64,000 nucleotides of DNA from Heterocephalus glaber. Lineage: Eukaryota > Chordata > Mammalia > Rodentia > Bathyergidae. Made by a program: the position numbers and the translations under genes. Shown here one piece after another: positions 1-11,650 of this stretch. The notes beneath the pieces are model-generated. The model saw only the letters and a list, made by a program, of their open reading frames with translations, was not told the origin of the DNA and did no database searches. Position 1 is the first letter of the stretch; each line of letters begins with the position of its first letter. The stretch is taken from contig NW_004624747.1 of assembly GCF_000247695.1 (NCBI RefSeq), positions 15,920,137 to 15,984,136 of the forward strand. The letters are read 5' to 3'.

Positions 1-1607
1 TCCTAAATGGACATTCCTCTGGGACGTCTAGACATCTCTGTGGCCCCTGGCTCGGTATTAGTGTATCTTGGAGGCATTTCACATATATTTTCAGGGGCCC
101 CCAGAGCTCTGGTGTTGCTGGGGATAGCTCTTGTAGGCCATGTCTCCCCAGCAAACAAGCCCCCTGTGGACCAACCCTCCTCTGGGCCTGGACCTTCCTT
201 GGCTCTGCCTGAAGCCTACTGAGTGCCTGAAATCCAGCTGCTGACTTCTCTCTCATCCCATCAGGATGCCACAGGTCCACAGATCAGTCTTTGAGAGGAA
301 GCAACAAAGGGAAGAGGTAGCCAGTGTTCAGCTATTCTGAAGCTGAATTGCCCACAAGGACTTGAACCTCCTCTCTTTGCCCCACTCGTTTCCACCTTCT
401 GGGCCACACTGGCCAACCCCAGCCTTCGGCAGGGCCCTGCGAGGTCTCCAAAGGGCGACATTTCCATGTGTTCATGAGCACCTCTTTGGGATTAGGACCA
501 GAAGTGGATGACCCAGGGGAAAACCCCATCCTGACCTTCTCTTCTTGGGGCTTCTCTGCTTTGTAGACCAGGGTTCCTTGGACCTGTCCCTGGGTCCCAT
601 GTCACCTCTTCTTGACTTCTTGTACTTTCTTCTCATTCCATGCTCTGTCCCCACCTGCCAAGATCTCTGCTGCAATCACCTGGGCACATCTGGGCGTCCG
701 CCTGGACCCCCTCTCCCACCCCAACTGCATCACCATAGCCTGTTAGTGGTCCCTTTAATTTGCACAATTTTAAGTCCTGGGAAAACAAAACCGCTTCTTT
801 CCCTGCTGGCCTCAGTCTATGCATGGGGTGGGGGGAGGGGCATACATTCATCCATCCTTTGCAAGGAGAAAGAGAAGAGAGGACACTGTAAATGTTTCCA
901 TCCTAGCTGCCCCTGTCCTGCAGCTCAGTCTATACAGTCTACCCGGCAAAAATATGTGTGTGTGTTCAGTGACACAAGTCACGCACTTGACAGTGAGTTG
1001 TTTCTGTCTGTGCCTTGCATTCCGCAAATCCTTCTTTAGACAGGCTGCCTGAGAGAGCTGGTCGACAGGGTAAGATCCACCCGAAGGCCTTGAGCTCTGA
1101 GAGAAACATCTCTTTCCTTCCTAGGACATGTGTAGATTTGCACACTGAATTCCACCCTTTCCTCCAGGCCACAGGTCTTTCCCAAAATAAAAAACCCTCT
1201 TATGGGACATTCTCTGGCCTCCCCATCCCCAGAGCCAAACTGGAAACCAAGTCAACATTTAGATGGGGTTTTTTTTTCTGGTTTTCCTCTTACTGATCAA
1301 AGAGGAAAACCATCTAATCTTGCTGTCGAGTTCCCTCCTCTTTCTCACCACAGGCACCTTGACCTCTTCCACCAATGGAAGCCCTTGATTGGCATCAGCA
1401 GTCAGATTCCTGAATCCAGTAAACTTGGTCCTTCCCCACCTCCAACCCATAATTATACACCACACACCCCAAGCACACACGAATCCAGACTCCCTTCGCA
1501 TCTCAAGCACTGTCCCCACCATCAGAAGCACGTGGAGGAAATGGCCAAACTTAGCCCCACATAATCACTATCTTGACAAATCCAGAGCTGAGATTCACAA
1601 ATTGCAT
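1..1607. other. unique non-coding sequence
   Basis: No gene, RNA gene or recognisable repeat is seen. Open frames reach 164 codons at 545-1039 on + but are unremarkable in composition and overlap frames on the other strand. They have no domain-like sequence and no convincing splice context. A short CA-rich patch lies near 1455-1480. Confidence 0.5.
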
Positions 1608-1873
1608 CCTGAGGGCCACATCCAGCCCACAAAATTGTTTTTACCTGTACTTAATTGGGGCGAAAACTCAAGAAGAAGACTATCTCATGACATGGGGAAA
1701 TTCTATGAAATTCAAAGTTCTTGTCCCTACATGGAATTGCGTTGGGACAGACCTGTTTGTTTGCATATTCTCAATGGCTTTGTGTTACAGTGATGGAGCT
1801 GTTTGCAGCAGAGACAAGGCAGCCCATGAAGCCTAAAATATTTGCAATCTGGGCCTTGACTCTCTTGGCCAGC
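1608..1873. mobile_element. ancient hAT-type DNA transposon fragment (MER class)
   Basis: Starts in a 'gggccacatccagcccac' motif and ends near 'cctaaaatatttgcaatctg'. Both match the old non-autonomous hAT repeat whose consensus has 'gggccaaatccggcccgc' and 'gcctaaaatatttactatctggccc'. The copy is heavily diverged and non-coding. Family assignment is from memory; boundaries are approximate. Confidence 0.6.
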
Positions 1874-2109
1874 CTCTGATAGAGAAGACTTACAGGAGAA
1901 TAAATTCACTTGTATATGGCTCCCAGAGGAGGAACAGCAGCATGAGAGATGACTGTCTCACAGTCCTAAGGTACAAGGAGCTCCCAGGGAGGTGACAGCT
2001 CCCTCCCTGGGACAGATGTGAGCAGATGTTGACCACATGGCATGTATGATAGGCAGGAATTCAAGCCCCGGCTGCGTGAACTAGCAGGGCTTTAAGACCC
2101 CATTCCTTT

Positions 2110-2458
2110 GCTCAGGCTGCCATGACACTGTACCACACACCAAGTGGTTTGAACAACAGAAATTTCCTTCATACAGCTCTTGAGGCTGGAAGTTCCAGAT
2201 CAAGGTGTCAGGGTTGCTTCCGGGGCAAGCCTCTCTGCTTGGCTTGCAGACAGCCGCCTTCTCATTGGGGCTTCACGTCCATGGCATCTCCTCCTGTAAG
2301 GACTCCACCCTTATACTGACTTAAGGCCCCATCCCTCTGGCCTAATTTACCCTCATTTAACTCTTTGAAGGCTCTCCTCCAAATACAGTCCCCTTAGGGA
2401 TTGAGACATATGAACGTGGCACTGAACACATTTCAGGCCCTTACAACACCGCTTGGGA
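2110..2458 (-). mobile_element. MLT1-type LTR (ERVL-MaLR), solo
   Basis: The stretch 'tttgaacaacagaaatttcc...gaggctggaag' followed by a pyrimidine-rich middle and 'agggattgagacatatgaa' is the reverse complement of the MLT1 LTR pattern. A solo LTR with no internal coding region. Confidence 0.7.
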
Positions 2459-2486
2459 TTTCTAATTCTCTGGAGTTTTGTGGGGG

Positions 2487-2689
2487 TTTTTTTTTTCACC
2501 ACTGGGGATTGAACCCCAGGCCTTTGCACTGACTACATCCCCAGTCCTTTTTATTATTTGTTTCTTTTTCTTTTTGAGACAGAGTCTCGACAAGTCACTA
2601 AGTTGCCCAGGCTGGGCTCAAACTTGTGATTCTTCTGCCTCAGCCCCCCGGAGTGCAGGGATTACAGGTGTGCACCACCATGCTTGGCC
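2487..2689 (-). mobile_element. B1-ID dimeric SINE (MEN / B1-dID type)
   Basis: On the + strand it begins with a T-run (the A-tail reversed). The reversed ID half follows ('actggggattgaacccc', B box of a tRNA-like promoter), then a T-rich linker, then the reversed B1 half with 'gttgcccaggctgggctcaa' and 'gggattacaggtgtgcacca'. The dimer order B1 then ID in its own orientation is a squirrel-type signature. Confidence 0.88.
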
Positions 2690-2883
2690 AAGGAACTGAA
2701 GTTAAAGAGCCTTTAGGGGCAACACTCCCATTCTTGACTTGCTTTCCCACACTGGTCTCAACATTGCATCCCCAAACACACCCTCCCTGTCCTTGTGCCC
2801 TGTCATCCTTCACCCACCCATCCCCCAAGGGCTGGTCTTGTTGCAAGCACGCTATCAACATGCCCCAGCCTCACTCCCCTCTG

Positions 2884-3302
2884 TATCAGCTTCCCACTGC
2901 TGCTATAACAAATGCACTGCACATTGCATTGTGTGGCCAGACATAACACAAGTCTATCCTCTCGAGGTTCTGGAGGCCAGAAGTCCAAAAGCAAAGATGG
3001 GCAGAGCCATGCCTCTTTAACCCCTGGAAGGGCAGCCTCCCTGCCTTCTCCTTCTAGCGGGTGCTGGCAAACATTAGCACCCCTCAGCTTGCATGACATC
3101 ACCTTAATCTTGTCTCCATCCTTGCATACCACCCTCCTTGTGGTGTCTTTGTCTATGTCTTTGTGTCTTTGTCTTCATGTGGCTGTCATTTTATAAGGAT
3201 GCCAGTCATGCTGGATTAAGGGCCCTCTTCCTAACTAATTGCATCCACAGTGACCCTGTGGCAAATCAGGTCACATTCTGTAGTCCTGAGGGTTAGGGTT
3301 TC
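2884..3302 (-). mobile_element. MLT1-type LTR (ERVL-MaLR), solo
   Basis: Has 'ttctggaggccagaagtcc', 'ttataaggatgccagtcatg', 'ggtcacattctgtag' and terminal 'gagggttagggtt', in the order expected for a reversed MLT1 LTR. The final TTAGGG-like word is part of the LTR, not a telomeric repeat. Confidence 0.75.
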
Positions 3303-4020
3303 TTTTTTCTTTTCTTTGAAGGGGTGGCTGGGAGAAGAACCTGCTCTCCAGAGCTTTCTCTTGTACCTTGGTAGGTCACCTTGGGCCCCCCATGACAGAC
3401 CCTAGGTCTCCCAGATCCTAGATCCCCCAGTATCCCTGGGACACAAGGCTCAGGCCACTGCTGTTTACTTCTCAAGCCCCTCCCGAAGGACACTTCCCAT
3501 CACTGAGTCCCAGCAGCTTCAGATTTCAGCTCCTTGTGGGAAGGTGGGTGGCCTGTGTGTGGGTGGCTCATCTGCAGAGGGACAGTCACTTGAGGGCATG
3601 TCATGGCATAGCCTAAAGGTGTTGGTGATGTGTGTCTGATTTTGTTTATACTCTCTCTCGGGGGCAGAGGAGTGACCTTGGGGAGTTGGGCTTTTGTTCC
3701 TTCCTTCTTGGGCTTTGCCTGGGAAGTTTTCTGGCAGGCTCCTGAGGACATTCTTCCTGGGCTTCAGTGTCACCTCATCCATCCCAGCTGCCTTCACCTG
3801 CACCCACTTGTAAGGGAACTGTCCTGCTCTCCAAGGGAACGAGAAGTTATGAATATCAGGCTGGGCCCCAGAATGTGGAAGCAACCTTGGAACTCTTTCC
3901 TCTGGTCAGTGCATCTGATTAGTTACTGACTCCTTCTTGAGCCCTGTGATCCATACCAATTCTTAGTTACCTGCTAAATGGGGACAGGAAGCTGGGGACA
4001 GGAGGCTGGTGGAAGACTGA
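3303..4020. other. unique non-coding sequence
   Basis: No repeat or gene is recognised. Opposed ORFs at 3519-3884 (-) and 3630-3929 (+) overlap and neither has exon-like borders. Confidence 0.5.
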
Positions 4021-4101
4021 GATCCTCCTGACCTCCCGACTTGTCTTTGTGCCAGCTCCTAGCACAGTGCCTGGAACATAGTAGGTGCTCAATAGATGTT
4101 T
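4021..4101 (+). mobile_element. L2 LINE 3' tail fragment
   Basis: 'agcacagtgcctggaacata' directly followed by 'gtaggtgctcaatagatg' is the characteristic terminal segment shared by L2 copies. Confidence 0.65.
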
Positions 4102-4327
4102 CCAGAACGCAGAGAGGGTCAGGTGCTGGGTAAGAGCATGGGCTGGACGTAGGAGGCCACAGGGCTCTGTTGGCAGGGCTTGGTGGTGTTGAAGTTCCAT
4201 CTCTGTTGTGGATGCCATGTCTCCTTTTCAAATGTATTTGCCAGGATTAACAAGTGTGACTTGTGTGGTCCCATGGATCAGGGGTCTGAGACATCTGGAA
4301 GGCAGAGTAACTTTCCAGCTCTAATAG

Positions 4328-4500
4328 TTGCTTTTCACTGAATGCTTACCATGTGCTGGGCCTGTGGAACCTCATGACAGTCCTGGTAGGCAGGTACCTA
4401 TGTCCCCATTTTGATGGAACAACAGGGCTAGAGACATAAACCAACCCGCAAAGTTGTAGAGCCAACATTTTAAAAATGAGTCTGTAGGCTCTTCCATTCC
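4328..4500 (-). mobile_element. MIR SINE, diverged
   Basis: 'gaatgcttaccatgtgctgg', a 'tatgtccccattttgatgg' block and a degraded tRNA-like end, in the reverse order of the MIR consensus. Confidence 0.6.
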
Positions 4501-6439
4501 TAAGAACTCACCCGTGTTGAATGCTCCGTGCCACCCACAGGGATGTCACAGTCCCTGCCTCCAAGACTGATTCCCAGCTAGTAACCTACAGAGAGAGAGG
4601 AGAAACAGGAGATCATGGAAGGGAGGGTGCAGGGTGCCCACTTGTGTTCCCAGACTGCCAGGCTGCCAGCAGTCGCCCAGATTTTCAGGAAATGCGTGTC
4701 TGCCAGCAGCCTCCTCCTCCAAGCAGCCCACACTTTCCACCCCACCCTCTCCCCCTCCTGCACTTGACATTTAACTGCGGTCCTGGGTTCCCAGGGGACT
4801 GACCAATGAGAGGACTTCCCTCCTGGGTGGGAAGGGTCCTTCCTTTCAGATCAGTGGGATCATTCAGCCCTTTCCTAACACCCAAAATATGACGGACTCA
4901 TCTTGTGGGCTTGAGATGAATGTGTCCCTCCACTGAGGCCTGAGCTGGAGGAAATGGCTTTGCCTACAGTGTGCCTGGTTTACATAAGACCTTGTTTACT
5001 ATCTATGCCCCATAGACTTATACTTCCATGGATGACTAGATGGCCATTCTGTTACTGAAAGGACCCTGGGACAAATATGCATAGGAAATGCTTGGGTAAA
5101 ACAAGATGAAACTTGTTTTTTGGCTGCAGGATTTGTCAGAGCTTTAAAGACACTATTGTGTGGTTGAATTTCTAAAAAGCCAATAATCCCTTTGTGCAAG
5201 CCTTTTCAAGCTGGTTTCTGAATCCCCAACAAGGACAACCTGTGTGAGTTCAGCTTAATTTCTTAATTGGTGCTCAAGAAGCAAGTGTCAGTGTTCTGGC
5301 CCACAAAAACAAGCAGTTGATCACCAGCATTTAGAGACCACCTGCTTAAAGAGAGTAAAGGTATCTGGGCCTCATCCATCCCTGACTCCCCAGAGGGTAG
5401 CGTGTGAGAAATACCCCAGAGTTGATCCAAGGTGCACCCTGGAAGAAAGATGGAGGTGAGAGTCATTGGCCACAGCTGATCTTCCATTCACTACTGGTAG
5501 GAAAAGCAGAGTCCCAGGGGAAGGCTAAAGAGGGCAAATATATAACATTTCTGCTCCTGCTGCCACAGCCTGTGCTCCAAGCAGACATCACTGATTGATC
5601 ACAGCACACCTTTCCACTGATCACAGACCCAGCCATGGGAAATGAGAGTTGCCACTCAAGAAGGACACATGTGACCATCCCTGAACTCATGCTCCCGTCC
5701 CTATATAGCAGCAGAGTCTGAGGACCAGACAGGACAGGTAAACTCCTCCCCAGTCAGGTCCTTTCTAAGGGATAGAGGTTGGTTTAGAACTCAGGCCTCA
5801 GAAACTTCCAGAAGCCTAGTCCTTCGGGCTGTTATTTGTACACAGTCCATCAGGGCCTCACAGAAGATTCAGTGAGGGAACTTGGAAAATGCAGAAAGAC
5901 TCTATTCCTAAGACCCTGCATCTGATCCTATTTGGTAATCTGCCCGCAGCTTGGAGAGAATCATTTATTCTCCAGGATGGCTTCCCAGAAGGTCTGAATG
6001 TACCTCCAGCCACATAGCAGCTGGGCTGGGAGCCTGACATACGTGGCCCCTGAGGAAAGATGGCGTCGTAGGCACAGCGGGCAGGGCAGGGGCTCTTTTC
6101 TTCTGAGGCAGTTTGTGAAAGTTCTGTAGTTCAGCCTGGGCTTCTGGGAAGTCAGGATATGCTGCACAGATTGTTGAGGGAAAGGAATCTGACTCTTTAC
6201 TCTTCGTTTTCTTCCCTGTGTGCAAAGTTCAGAATCCAGTTTTCATCCACATAGCTTCTGGGGTCGTAGTGGACCACTGGCTTCACTTTGGAGTTCTCAA
6301 AATACCTCTGACAACCAGCTTAGTGGCCATGAGGACGACTTGTGCTGTCTTTCCATTTCCTTCCTCCCTTTGCACACCCCAAACCTCCTGCCTGATGAAA
6401 TCTCCCCCGGACTGCGAGTGAGGAGAAAGTCACACAATA
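4501..6439. other. unique non-coding sequence
   Basis: About 1.9 kb without recognised genes or repeats. All ORFs are under 95 codons and overlap on both strands. A short ATG-led frame at 5634 (MGNESC...) stops after 28 codons just before a possible 'ggacag|gtaaac' donor near 5737; I do not regard it as a gene. Confidence 0.45.
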
Positions 6440-6625
6440 GTAGAGATGAAAAATAGCTGCCATGTATTTAGCTTAAATTAGCTCAAAAGAACAGCCCCCT
6501 CCCTCCACAGAGTAGGCAGCAATTGTTTATGGCAACGTGCTATTTGCATTGTGGCTTCTTAGATTTGAAAGTCTAATGATTAAATACAAATCTTAGTTTT
6601 TCTTTCTTCTTACAACTTAAAAAAA
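6440..6625. promoter_or_regulatory. AT-rich candidate regulatory element (octamer, forkhead, homeodomain words)
   Basis: Contains a perfect octamer ATTTGCAT at 6542-6549, a forkhead-like 'ttgtttat' at 6523-6530 and 'tctaatgattaaat' about 20-30 bp further on. No interspersed-repeat match was recognised. This is motif-level evidence only; function and conservation are inferred. Confidence 0.25.
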
Positions 6626-6854
6626 AAACAATACCAGCTTGGCTAGTTCTTCTCTTTTAAAAATACCCTGAACTTCTGTGCTAGAGGGAGGGTTTGAGAC
6701 ACACTGGAGACAGGACACTGGAGAGAAATTGTGGTCTGCAATAACCAGAGTAGTGGGCGATGTACTGGTATGGGTGGGAGGGAGCTCTGTGTCCTCATGC
6801 GGATGGCAGTGTCCAAGGTGAGAGTTCTGTGGGTGTATTTCTCTTGCAGCCATT

Positions 6855-7115
6855 CATTCATTGGGTGATTTAGTAAGTACCTACTCTGAATTCAGTGATG
6901 AGTGATACAAAGCCTCTGAGGCTCAGAGCCTGAGGCGGGAGAGAGATAAGAAACAGCCAACCACAAATGTACACATTTGCAATGCACATAGATCTACAAA
7001 AAGAAAACTCATAAGAGGACAGTGGGAAAGGGGGTCTGCTGGCCAAGTCTTTGGGAAGAGGTGACATTTAAATGAAGATCTAAAGAAAGAGAACGAGGAA
7101 GGGATGATGATTGTA
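6855..7115 (-). mobile_element. L2 LINE 3' region fragment
   Basis: Starts with 'cattcattcattgggtga' then 'agtaagtacctactctg'. Further on is 'gaagaggtgacatttaaatg' with 'aagatctaaagaaagag', matching reversed L2. Diverged. Confidence 0.6.
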
Positions 7116-7124
7116 AGCCAGGAT

Positions 7125-7345
7125 TTCACAACCTCAGCACCGTTGACCCAGGGCCCAGATATTTCTCTATGGCGGGGACTGTCTTGGTCATTGTAGGATA
7201 TCGAACAGCAACCCTGGCCATCATCTTTCCAATGCTAGTGGCCTCCCCTGTCCCCTGTGTGACATCCAGACCCATGTGCAGACATTGCCTGAGGTCCTTG
7301 GGTTGTCTCTTTGGCCACACTACTAGGACTGGAATCCAGCGATGT
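7125..7345. mobile_element. ancient DNA-transposon MITE, copy A of a four-copy family
   Basis: Segments 'tttcacaacctcagcaccgt', 'gggactgtcttggtcattgt', 'aggatatcgaacagcaaccc' and 'cagacattgcctgaggtcc' match a common mammalian MER-class element. Three more copies lie at 13295, 17640 and 46845 in the opposite orientation. Confidence 0.7.
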
Positions 7346-8814
7346 GCCACCTGCAGCTTTGGAGAAAGAGGAAAACTCAAAGAGGGGGCACCTGGAGTGA
7401 GGAGGGCACCAAGCTCCATAGTGTGAGGGCCACATCAGCCAGGAGAATGTGGCTACAGCAAGGGCCAAGTCCCCCAGGCATCACCCCCAACATGGGCATC
7501 CTAGGAAGGAACTCTTCTTAGTCAACTCAAACCCTAAGACGTGTGCTAGGCAACCATAGTGCTGCTCTCTGGAGCTCCTCAGGGACGTTTCCCCAGCTTC
7601 CCCAGGAAGGAGAGCCCCTAGATAGTTCAGAGCCTTTCCCACCTTCTTACCAATTTCCAGTTAGCTATGGAGAAGAAATTCAGCCCAGGCCACCAGCACT
7701 GCCTCCGGTGGAGATAAAGCCACAAAATACACCATCTGGACCAGATGTACAGCTCCATCCTCTCCCACGTGGCTGACCTGGAGGTGGAGGCAGGTGGTGG
7801 GTGTGGGTCATCTCTAAAGGCCCTGCTGTGACACCCCTAGAATCAGACCCCAGAGGAGTCAGTGGGCCCAAGACTGGGGGTAGGGGGAGCTGGGTATTGA
7901 AAGGGCTGGGCTTGGAAAGTTGCTTTGGGAACTGGGGACAGCCAAGCCCCTTCCAAGAAGGAGGCTGGTCGGCTGGAGCCCTGATGAGGCCAACCTCTCC
8001 CTCCCCTCCCCAGCCTGCCCCAGGTAGGGTACTGGACAATTAACACTTATGTGCATCTTGGACAATTAATGCAATGCATTGGTCCTCGCAATCCTAGCCG
8101 TTTCCTTCTTTATTTTTCTACCTGTATTGCAAATAATACCACTAGAATAATTTTTTAAATGGGTACATATGAACTTGTGTAAGTTCAAGAAACTGCTATG
8201 TAGCTACAGTGTAGACACCAGGGTACTCCAATGTACTTGTCCCAGGACCTCCACCCTGGTCCCCTAGCCCCACCCCCAATCAGCCTCCTGAGGAGAGCTG
8301 CGTGGTCCCTGTAAGGCCGGGTAGCACTGGCCGAATGGGCCCACAGAGAAGGGGACACAGCTAGTGTGGGTGCCTTCGGCTAAGCCCAAGCACAATCATG
8401 AGGTGCATGCATCTCTTTCCCACCTCTCCTTCCTCCTCCCAGCAGTCATTTCTTGCCAGTTTGGTCACCAGGAATAAATCCTCCTAAAGCCCCCAGCCTC
8501 AGGGCCCAGACCCTGGGTGCCCCATCGTATTTCAGGCCCAGTGTCTCATCCCACTTCTTCTCATCCCACTGCTGCCCTTGACCAGCCCCCAACAGCTGGC
8601 CCGAGTCCCAAGAGGGATGCCTGTGGGCCCTGGTCTCTTAGTCCCACCCTAGCTCCTTTCGTTGGCCTGTTGGTGCATGGAAGAACACTAAGAAAATCTT
8701 CCCCATGTTCCAAAAGCGAATGTCCCCAGCCACAATTACTGCGTCATCTGCAGAGCCCAGCACCAAGCAACCCCATCCCTTCCCCAAGACTTAATTTCAT
8801 GGAGTCAATCAATA
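7346..8814. other. unique sequence, one proline-rich open frame
   Basis: Mostly unique. The frame at 7543-7776 (+, 77 codons) is rich in P, E and S and has no stop over an unusually non-repetitive stretch. Its only upstream acceptor-like site is weak ('tttccccag') and I recognise no family. An AT-rich patch lies at 8040-8200. Treated as non-coding. Confidence 0.4.
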
Positions 8815-9110
8815 CATGGTGATTAAGTGCCTCGTGTGGAGCTAGGAAAATGCAGAAGGAAGGGGTCCCTTGCCTTCAGGGTCCCTGGGCCCAGAGCTCC
8901 AGTTAGAGGAGCTTCAGTGGGATTATCAAGCCCCTAAGGAGCTCCCATCCTCCAGAAAAAGGCCCTTGAGGAAGCCTTTTCCGAGGAGGAGACTTCTGAA
9001 CATCATGTGAAATGTGAGCAGAATAGAAATGGAAAGTAGGGAACAATGTGCCAGGTGGAAGGAACAGCCTATGTGCAGACTCAAGGACAAGAGCAGCATT
9101 TATTGACATT
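8815..9110 (-). mobile_element. L2 LINE fragment
   Basis: 'gattaagtgcctcgtgtgga', 'aggaagccttttccgagg' and 'gtggaaggaacagcctatgt' followed by 'gcagactcaagg' follow the reversed L2 3' half. Confidence 0.6.
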
Positions 9111-10084
9111 TGCTGTTCCCTGCTTTCCCCAAGCTAGATGCTGAGCCCTGGAAGTCTCCATCCCCAAGTGGAAAATGCCCAGGTCCAGACCTGGAGGCCT
9201 TGCCTTCTCTCCCCAGCGTGCTCTGATGTCTACTCTTAGCCTCTTAGCCTCAGTGCCCTGGGTGGCAGATGTCCAAGGGAGGGTTGGGACGATTCCTAGG
9301 CCATCTGAGATATTCTCTGCATCTCTCGGTGGCCCTGCCAGCTGCTCTTTGACACCCACACCTACATCTGCATGATGGAGGCTGTGTGACTGTTTTCTGG
9401 TGCCCTGTGTTACTTGTGCTGTCCGGGCACATCCTTGCTAGAGCGGGTCTGCCACCAGCCCTACTTTCTGAAGCTCTTTCTCCTCTGTCGCTTCCTGTGT
9501 CAGCTTGTGACCTGCCTGAGTTCCCTGAGACCCACACATCTGTCTTGCCACACTGGAAAGACCCCCACCCACCCCACAGTGTCACCATGGTCCCTTTCCT
9601 GGACCCTTTGTGTTTGTCTGTGCTGGGCCACTGGAGGGCTGAGGTCAAGGACATGCAGGAACACAGAAATGGTCCCCACACACAAACGGTCTTGCTAGTC
9701 TGTTTTAGAAGTGGCTAAAAAAGACCCAGGAGTCATCGTGAGCCGCTGGCCAAGTCTGCAGTACAGCCTGAGGCAGGGGAGGATGTATCAACTCTCAATG
9801 GAATAGGGGACCTGCTGTTCCTTTAGATCTGCATCAGAGCTTGAAGGATTGGAAACAGAGCCTTCACGGACTCCAGGGCGTGTGTGGTTTCTGTGAATTA
9901 GCCAGGCTTGTTTACCTGTTTGAACTTGACTCAGCTCACAATTCCCAAGCCTCTCCCTGGTGTGGACAATGATCTCACCAACAACTTCTCAGCATCTGCA
10001 GCACCTTTAGCGTAGTCCTTGGATTCTTTTGGTTTCTGTGCACTTAGTATACCGCTAACCTTCGAGTTTGCTCAGGACAGTAAA
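9111..10084. other. unique non-coding sequence
   Basis: Nothing recognised. ORFs at 9250-9681 (-) and 9386-9718 (+) occupy the same DNA on opposite strands, as expected by chance in GC-rich sequence. Confidence 0.45.
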
Positions 10085-10150
10085 TGAAAAAATGAATGTC
10101 GGCAGCATCACACAATACCAGGCGCACAGTAGGTGCTCAAAATAAGTGTG
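10085..10150 (+). mobile_element. L2/MIR-type 3' tail fragment
   Basis: 'ataccaggcgcacagtaggt' then 'gctcaaaataagtg' is the conserved L2/MIR tail. Confidence 0.5.
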
Positions 10151-10405
10151 GCTTCTCAATCACCCAACTGAATCTCTCCTCCACCCCAAATCCCATCCTG
10201 AAAAACCAGGGGACCAGAAGAGACAGGCGGTGGGTGTTACCCATTGGCTTAATGGAGCATGGGGAGAGATGCTGGGTCTCATAAGGACGACCCCACCCCA
10301 GCTCAGCATCTGTAAGGCGAGGCTCTGTCTTAGGGAACTGGGGAGTCCTGGTGACACCACCCCTGCCCTCAACACCCTCACAGAAGCAGGGCTTTTCTCA
10401 TGCAG

Positions 10406-10460
10406 GCTCCAAGGGGAGAACTTGCAGGTTCAGTGGGACAGACAGGGCTGGTGCAGCCAG
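10406..10460 (+). other. candidate penultimate exon
   Basis: A 55-bp stretch bounded by an acceptor-like 'gcttttctcatgcag' and a strong donor CAG|gtgagt. It is separated by only 105 bp from the candidate terminal exon. One frame reads through both, and also through the 105-bp intron because that intron is a multiple of three and stop-free. No protein family is recognised. Alternative: chance splice motifs, or a non-coding RNA exon. Confidence 0.25.
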
Positions 10461-10565
10461 GTGAGTGCCTTGCTCAGGGCAGGGCCAGGCAGACCTGCGC
10501 CCCCACAAGGGTGGTCCCTGTGCCCACCTCCCATTCCTCTCTCCTGATCTCCGATCTTTCGCCAG

Positions 10566-11215
10566 GGTCCGCTCCACAGACTTATCGCATGATTCATTTG
10601 GTTGATTACTCTTGAAGTTACCGACCTTAGAAAATTCCTCAATTGTAAAAAGGCTTTCTCTCTGTGTAAATGATGCTGTTACCTTTTTCTATACACAAAG
10701 TATATATACCTATAAATATTATACATATATATTATATATATAAAGACTGATTCTTGTACAGACCCATGAGGACCGATGGTCCACTTTGTTGTCTCCATGT
10801 CTGTCTGTGCTGACTGTCGCAGAATGAGCTGATGTATGAAACCCATTCCACATTTCCCTTCTGGGGCTGCTTCTTTCCTCTTTCTTTTCCCTTTGTAACT
10901 CTGTCTCTCTGGGTCTCTGTCTCTCTTTCTCACTCACTTGTTGCCAATGTCTCGCTGCTGAGAAAGAATATTTGATTCAATGCCATCCAGGAAGGGAGAG
11001 CCGGATGGAGGGAGGGAGGGTCCACTGTATATATTTGTACAGACTCATTTATAAAGTTTTCTACACTTCTCAAAAAAGTATTTCTATCTTGGGCTGTTGG
11101 ACAGTTTGTGAGCCTCTGAGCCGGCAAGCCTATTGTTTCTTGTGTTTAGTGCAATGTTTAGTGAGAATCCAATGTCTGAATTATTTATGCCAATAAAGAA
11201 TTTGAGAATTACTGC
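10566..11215 (+). other. candidate terminal exon with 3' UTR
   Basis: Begins after a good acceptor tract ('ctcctgatctccgatctttcgccag', ending 10565) and ends about 20 bases after AATAAA. If the frame carried from 10406 is used, the stop is TGA at 10613-10615 and the rest (about 600 bp) would be 3' UTR. It has UTR-like features: AT-rich tracts at 10690-10745, 'tgtatatatttgtacag', and no interspersed repeat anywhere inside, unlike the flanks (LTR from 11297). I do not recognise the gene. It could equally be a lncRNA end or a conserved non-coding block. Confidence 0.35.
11192..11197 (+). terminator. poly(A) signal AATAAA
   Basis: Canonical hexamer in 'tgccaataaagaatttgag', outside any recognised repeat and at the end of a repeat-free 650-bp block. 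Cleavage would be expected near 11210-11220. Confidence 0.4.
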
Positions 11216-11296
11216 ATCACACTGCCGCCAAAACAGGTCTGAATTCTGTTGTTATCTGTTGTATAAGAGGAATCCTGAAGTATGACATTGGTGAGT

Positions 11297-11650
11297 GTAT
11301 CAGTCAGCTATTGCCAGGATTGTGCAGTGTAACAAACGTCTCCAAACAACTAGCATTTCACTTTATGCACCTGGATCTAAAGTCCAAGTTGGGCTTTACT
11401 AAGAGGCTCCTGTTTGGCTTCAGATCATAGCCAAAGTCACGTTCAAGCAGTTACATGTGTGTCCTTACTGCAGAGCCCAGCCTGACAGCCAGAATGAAAA
11501 TTCACACATTCCAGACACCATTCCAGACCACATCCACTGACATTCCATTGGCCAGTGTAAGTAAAAATGACCCAGGCTTTCAAAGAGTGGGGATGTAAGG
11601 TCCACCGGTGTGGAGTGGGGGAAAGGACATGCATGTTAGCTGAACAGTAA
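11297..11650 (-). mobile_element. ERVL-class LTR, diverged
   Basis: 'gtatcagtcagctattgcca', then 'tgtaacaaac' and the later 'ccactgacattccattggcc' follow a reversed ERVL-type LTR. The exact family is not assigned. Confidence 0.5.

Noticed and set aside
3285..3302. Telomere-like GGGTTAGGGTTT word
   Set aside because: Single occurrence and part of the reversed MLT1 LTR end.
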